The notes beneath the pieces are model-generated. The model did not search any database, had not been told where the DNA came from, and saw only the letters and a list, made by a program, of their open reading frames with translations. From Candidatus Roizmanbacteria bacterium CG_4_10_14_0_8_um_filter_33_9 (GTDB lineage: Bacteria > Patescibacteriota > Microgenomatia > UBA1406 > GWC2-37-13), in NCBI GenBank assembly GCA_002785065.1, contig PFLI01000097.1, positions 1 through 7,776 on the forward strand: a stretch of 7,776 bases of DNA, given 5' to 3'. The position numbers and the translations under genes are program-made. Shown piece after piece: positions 5,468 to 7,776 of the stretch. Position 1 is the stretch's first letter. Every line of letters starts with the position of its first letter.

Positions 5468-6097
5468 ATGAGAATTGCAATTTTAGGCGGAGCATTTGAT
5501 CCACCCCATATTGGTCACTATTTGGTTGCCCGACAGACGCTTGAAAAACTACACATGGATGAAGTGTGGTTTATGGTTTGTTACCAGTATTTTCCAGAAT
5601 TTCCTATTAAAAATTTTCGTATTTCATCGTATACCTACCGGTATAAAATGGTGGAATACATTTCTACTCCTCCTTTGATTGTTTCGAATTTTGAATCAAA
5701 TTTCAATAAGTCAAGCAAGACAATTAATACGCTTCTCCTTTTAAAAGAACATTATCCACAACATATGTTTTATTGGATTATAGGTTCGGATCAGCTCGAA
5801 ACTTTTAGATTATGGAATAAATGGAGTGATATTGTGCAAAATCATAATCTTATTATTTTTCCCCGCGATACGAATTTTGTAAATTTAGAAAATCGGGTTA
5901 AACGAGCATTTCAACTCAACATTATTCCGTCCCATATTATCATACTGGAAGAAACTGAATTGATCGTGAGTAATATTTCTTCAAGTCTTATAAGAAAACG
6001 TATAAGAACAGGTTTACCAATTAAAGGAATGGTCGATGAAAAAGTTGAAAGATATATCAGAAAAAATAAGTTATACAAAATACCAAATGTTAAATAA
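5468..6097 (+). CDS. nadD: Nicotinate-nucleotide adenylyltransferase
   Basis: Transfers AMP from ATP to nicotinate mononucleotide to give deamido-NAD, the penultimate step of NAD synthesis. The 209-residue protein has the nucleotidyltransferase signature GGAFDPPHIGH at 7-17. WIIGSDQLETFRLWNKWSDI (103-122) fits the NadD-specific region, and SNISSSLIRKRI (168-179) corresponds to the ISSTxIR motif that binds the ATP phosphates, with Ser for Thr. The C-terminal VERYIRKNKLY (193-203) is also typical. The ATG at 5468 puts the first strand and signature at standard positions, and an in-frame TGA at 5444 rules out a longer protein. The usual substrate-loop PPHK is replaced by EFPIK (44-48). nadE follows directly, so the two form an NAD operon. 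The source of nicotinate mononucleotide is not in the window. Confidence 0.93.
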   Translation: MRIAILGGAFDPPHIGHYLVARQTLEKLHMDEVWFMVCYQYFPEFPIKNFRISSYTYRYKMVEYISTPPLIVSNFESNFNKSSKTINTLLLLKEHYPQHMFYWIIGSDQLETFRLWNKWSDIVQNHNLIIFPRDTNFVNLENRVKRAFQLNIIPSHIIILEETELIVSNISSSLIRKRIRTGLPIKGMVDEKVERYIRKNKLYKIPNVK

Positions 6098-6113
6098 CAA
6101 ATACCAAAAAAAC

Positions 6114-6881
6114 ATGAAGACATCCAACCTAATTATTGATCCTAAACAAGAGACAAAGAAGATAATAGAATTTTTGCAAGAAACTTTTAAAAAAACTGGT
6201 AAAAAAAATGCAGTAATTGGTTGGTCTGGGGGAATTGATTCAACAGTCTCCCTTCAACTTTTAACAAAGTCTATTGGTCCTCAAAACATATGTGTTTATC
6301 ATCTTCCCTATACAAAATCCTATTGGGAAGAATTTTCTGAACTCACTAAAACTTTACAGATTCCCAAACCGAAAAGGAGAAAAGTAACTATAAAATCATT
6401 AGTTGATGAAATAGCTAACTCAACAGGAGCTACAGAAAAAAATAGATTAGGAAATATTATGGCGAGGGTTCGGATGATCATTTTATTCGATCAAGCTAAA
6501 AAAGAAAATGCGTTAGTTTGTGGAACTGAAAATAGGACAGAACATTTGCTTGGATACTTTACTCGTTATGGTGACGTAGCTTCGGATTTCGAACCTATTT
6601 CTCATCTTTTTAAAACACAAGTATACCAGTTAGCCAATTATTTACAGATTGACAAAAACATCATGAAACGAACACCATCTGCGGATCTCTGGGAGGGGCA
6701 GACTGATGAAGGTGAATTTGGGTTTACTTATCAGGAAGCTGATGAAGTATTATATCGACATATTGACAATTTAGTGGAAATAAAACAAATAGAAAAAGAA
6801 GGTTTTATCCATGCAAAAAACATAATAGAACGATATAAGCAAAACAAATTTAAACAAGAAGCTCCTTACGTATTATACTAA
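6114..6881 (+). CDS. nadE: NH3-dependent NAD+ synthetase
   Basis: Amidates deamido-NAD to NAD using ATP and ammonia, the final step of the pathway. At 255 residues from the ATG at 6114 it is the short, glutaminase-free form. The PP-loop SGGIDS is at 38-43. NIMARVRMIILFDQAK (114-129) forms the adenylate pocket, GTENRTEHLLGYFTRYGD (137-154) is the NaAD-binding signature, and TPSADLWEGQTDEGEFGFTY (187-206) is the flexible loop that closes on the substrate. Starts at 6036 and 6087 would lie inside nadD and add residues without homology to the family; 6114, 16 bases after the nadD stop, is preferred. No Shine-Dalgarno is visible. Its stop overlaps that of the convergent downstream gene. Confidence 0.94.
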   Translation: MKTSNLIIDPKQETKKIIEFLQETFKKTGKKNAVIGWSGGIDSTVSLQLLTKSIGPQNICVYHLPYTKSYWEEFSELTKTLQIPKPKRRKVTIKSLVDEIANSTGATEKNRLGNIMARVRMIILFDQAKKENALVCGTENRTEHLLGYFTRYGDVASDFEPISHLFKTQVYQLANYLQIDKNIMKRTPSADLWEGQTDEGEFGFTYQEADEVLYRHIDNLVEIKQIEKEGFIHAKNIIERYKQNKFKQEAPYVLY

Positions 6882-7694
6882 TTTAACCTTCATTCCCGGT
6901 TTAGGAAAGTTAAATGCATGAATCCCTGTTGTTGCATTTTTTTCAGTAAAATGTCGCCAAATGGATATTTCCATAAATGGGTTTTTAGGATTACCGGAAG
7001 ATCCAGGATAGATAACTATTTCACCCGGTGTACCACCAAACAAATTACTTACAAATTTGACATTTTTTACAACATCATTAATTCTGACACTAAAAGAATC
7101 TCCTAATTGAAACTTTTCTCTTATATCTTCATGAGTAATTGAAGTTTTTATATTCCCATAATTGTCAATGTGAATAACATAGTAATTTACTAAGCCGGGA
7201 ATCATATTTATATGCATTTCTTCAAGTTCCAGTTCGTCTTCCATTCCATCGACCAAGTGAGCGCAAACACGAGAAAATAGGTCGCGAGACCGAAACTGAC
7301 TTCCTTTATCTAATCCAGGGTAAGTAAATGCTTTTTGAATTTTTGAGCGAATAAACGAAAAATCATAACCGGCGTTTGGGCCACAAACAATAATGTTAGA
7401 ACTTAAACGAACAATAATAAATTCAGCTCCTTTTGCTTGCACGATTGCTTCTTCAGTATAAATACGGGGGTCTGTGTTTTGAAAAATGATAGTATTGAGT
7501 GGATCTCCATATCTTTCCTCGGTAGTTACTATTTGAGAGACTAAAAAACCAGTATGGATAGTTGACGGAGTTGAAGAAACAAAAGATATATTGAGACTTT
7601 TGTCTACTTTCAAGAAGCCTTCAAAAGAAGATTTAAACTCTTGACATGTAAGTGAATCTGATGTCCAATCTGCTATAACAACTAGTTTTTTCAT
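6873..7694 (-). CDS. Divergent SAM hydroxide adenosyltransferase/fluorinase-superfamily protein (DUF62)
   Basis: The 273-residue protein follows the plan of the DUF62 superfamily, whose members cleave S-adenosylmethionine with water, chloride or fluoride. Recognisable blocks are the N-terminal strand and loop IADWTSDS...FKSSFEGFL (7-28, against TDFGTxDxYVG), STIHTGFLVSQIV (44-56), NTDPR (73-77, at the VDPGVG site), VCGPNAG (103-109, against VGPDNG), FRSRDLFSRVCAHLVDG (134-150, against FHGRDIFAPVAAHLAxG), HIDNYGNIKTSI (175-186), and a C-terminal barrel with FMEISI (240-245). Of the Asp-Arg-His triad of SAM hydrolases, Asp75 is kept, the Arg is not at its usual spacing, and the His is replaced by Arg135. 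Activity is therefore doubtful or altered. The ATG at 7694 has the family-like N-terminus; the frame stays open upstream to the window edge without another ATG, GTG or TTG. Confidence 0.75.
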   Translation of the reverse strand: MKKLVVIADWTSDSLTCQEFKSSFEGFLKVDKSLNISFVSSTPSTIHTGFLVSQIVTTEERYGDPLNTIIFQNTDPRIYTEEAIVQAKGAEFIIVRLSSNIIVCGPNAGYDFSFIRSKIQKAFTYPGLDKGSQFRSRDLFSRVCAHLVDGMEDELELEEMHINMIPGLVNYYVIHIDNYGNIKTSITHEDIREKFQLGDSFSVRINDVVKNVKFVSNLFGGTPGEIVIYPGSSGNPKNPFMEISIWRHFTEKNATTGIHAFNFPKPGMKVKLV

Positions 7695-7707
7695 AATAAC
7701 TTTACTT

Positions 7708-7742
7708 GAAACCCCGAGCGTTAGCTCGAGGGAGGCAGTTTC
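7708..7742. other. GC-rich stem-loop upstream of the DUF62 gene
   Basis: CCCCGAGC (7712-7719) and GCTCGAGG (7724-7731) pair around a GTTA loop. The single mismatch on the plus strand becomes a G:U pair in minus-strand RNA, so folding is better as minus-strand RNA. A second stem, GAAAC (7708-7712) with GTTTC (7738-7742), can enclose it, leaving a six-base bulge and competing for the base at 7712. The core is about 70% G+C, against about one third for the window. On the minus strand only TTT follows. It may be the terminator of a gene beyond the right edge, a 5' leader structure of the DUF62 mRNA, or one copy of a dispersed palindromic repeat. Confidence 0.5.
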
Positions 7743-7776
7743 TTCCAGAATCCTCTCCTTTTGAGAGTAAAATGGA

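Noticed and set aside
6071..6110. Near-repeat of CAAAATACCAAA and CAAATACCAAAA around the nadD stop
   Set aside because: Two imperfect A-rich copies of about 11 bases are not enough to call a repeat element in AT-rich DNA.
6036..6113. Longer nadE starting inside nadD
   Set aside because: The added residues overlap the nadD coding end in another frame and do not look like NadE sequence; the 6114 ATG gives the expected N-terminus.
7752..7769. Ribosome binding site AGGAGAGG on the minus strand at the right edge
   Set aside because: No ATG, GTG or TTG follows at a suitable distance; the sequence is part of a short hairpin.
7772..7776. Possible plus-strand gene start (ATGGA) at the right edge
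   Set aside because: Only five bases are visible and no ribosome site or promoter supports it.
1..7776. tRNA, rRNA, CRISPR array, insertion sequence or prophage genes
   Set aside because: No cloverleaf-like segment, regularly spaced repeat, transposase or phage protein was seen; the window is almost fully occupied by housekeeping genes.

Overview
The window is AT-rich (roughly one third G+C by eye) and densely packed, with nine complete genes, a tenth gene just starting at the left edge, and no intergenic gap longer than about 130 bases. The gene content and style (a minimal one-module EF-Ts, a stripped-down ribosomal/RseP cluster, very short spacers, no TGA stop codon among the nine genes) point to a small-genome bacterium, most likely of the Candidate Phyla Radiation and perhaps Microgenomates-like. 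This assignment is an inference from gene style, not from a marker comparison.

Left and centre (1-5392, all minus strand). Reading from right to left, the order is rpsB (ribosomal protein S2), tsf (EF-Ts), frr (ribosome recycling factor), rseP (site-2 protease), a cytidylate-kinase-like P-loop kinase, proS (prolyl-tRNA synthetase), and the first codons of another gene. This is a reduced version of the widespread bacterial cluster rpsB-tsf-pyrH-frr-uppS-cdsA-dxr-rseP-proS. pyrH, uppS, cdsA and dxr are missing from their usual places, and a nucleoside-monophosphate-kinase-like gene sits between rseP and proS. rpsB/tsf overlap and tsf/frr are 4 bases apart, so those three are probably translationally coupled. 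rseP and proS each appear to have their own start-proximal -10 element.

Centre (5393-5467). A 75-base divergent promoter region separates rpsB (leftward) from nadD (rightward). Both inferred -10 elements are of the extended TGnTAnAAT type. They lie on the two arms of a 12-base inverted repeat with one mismatch.

Right (5468-7694). nadD and nadE form a plus-strand pair encoding the last two steps of NAD synthesis (nicotinate mononucleotide to deamido-NAD to NAD). They converge, with overlapping stop codons, on a minus-strand gene of the SAM hydroxide adenosyltransferase/fluorinase superfamily (DUF62) whose usual catalytic residues appear altered. The right edge holds a GC-rich stem-loop that contrasts with the surrounding AT-rich DNA.

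No RNA gene, CRISPR array, insertion sequence or prophage is visible. The most noteworthy signals are a recurring start-proximal extended -10 pattern that suggests leaderless transcripts, the shared dyad of the divergent promoter, the unusually compact EF-Ts, the altered active-site positions in the DUF62 protein and in the ProRS editing domain, and the kinase inserted in a cluster that has lost pyrH.
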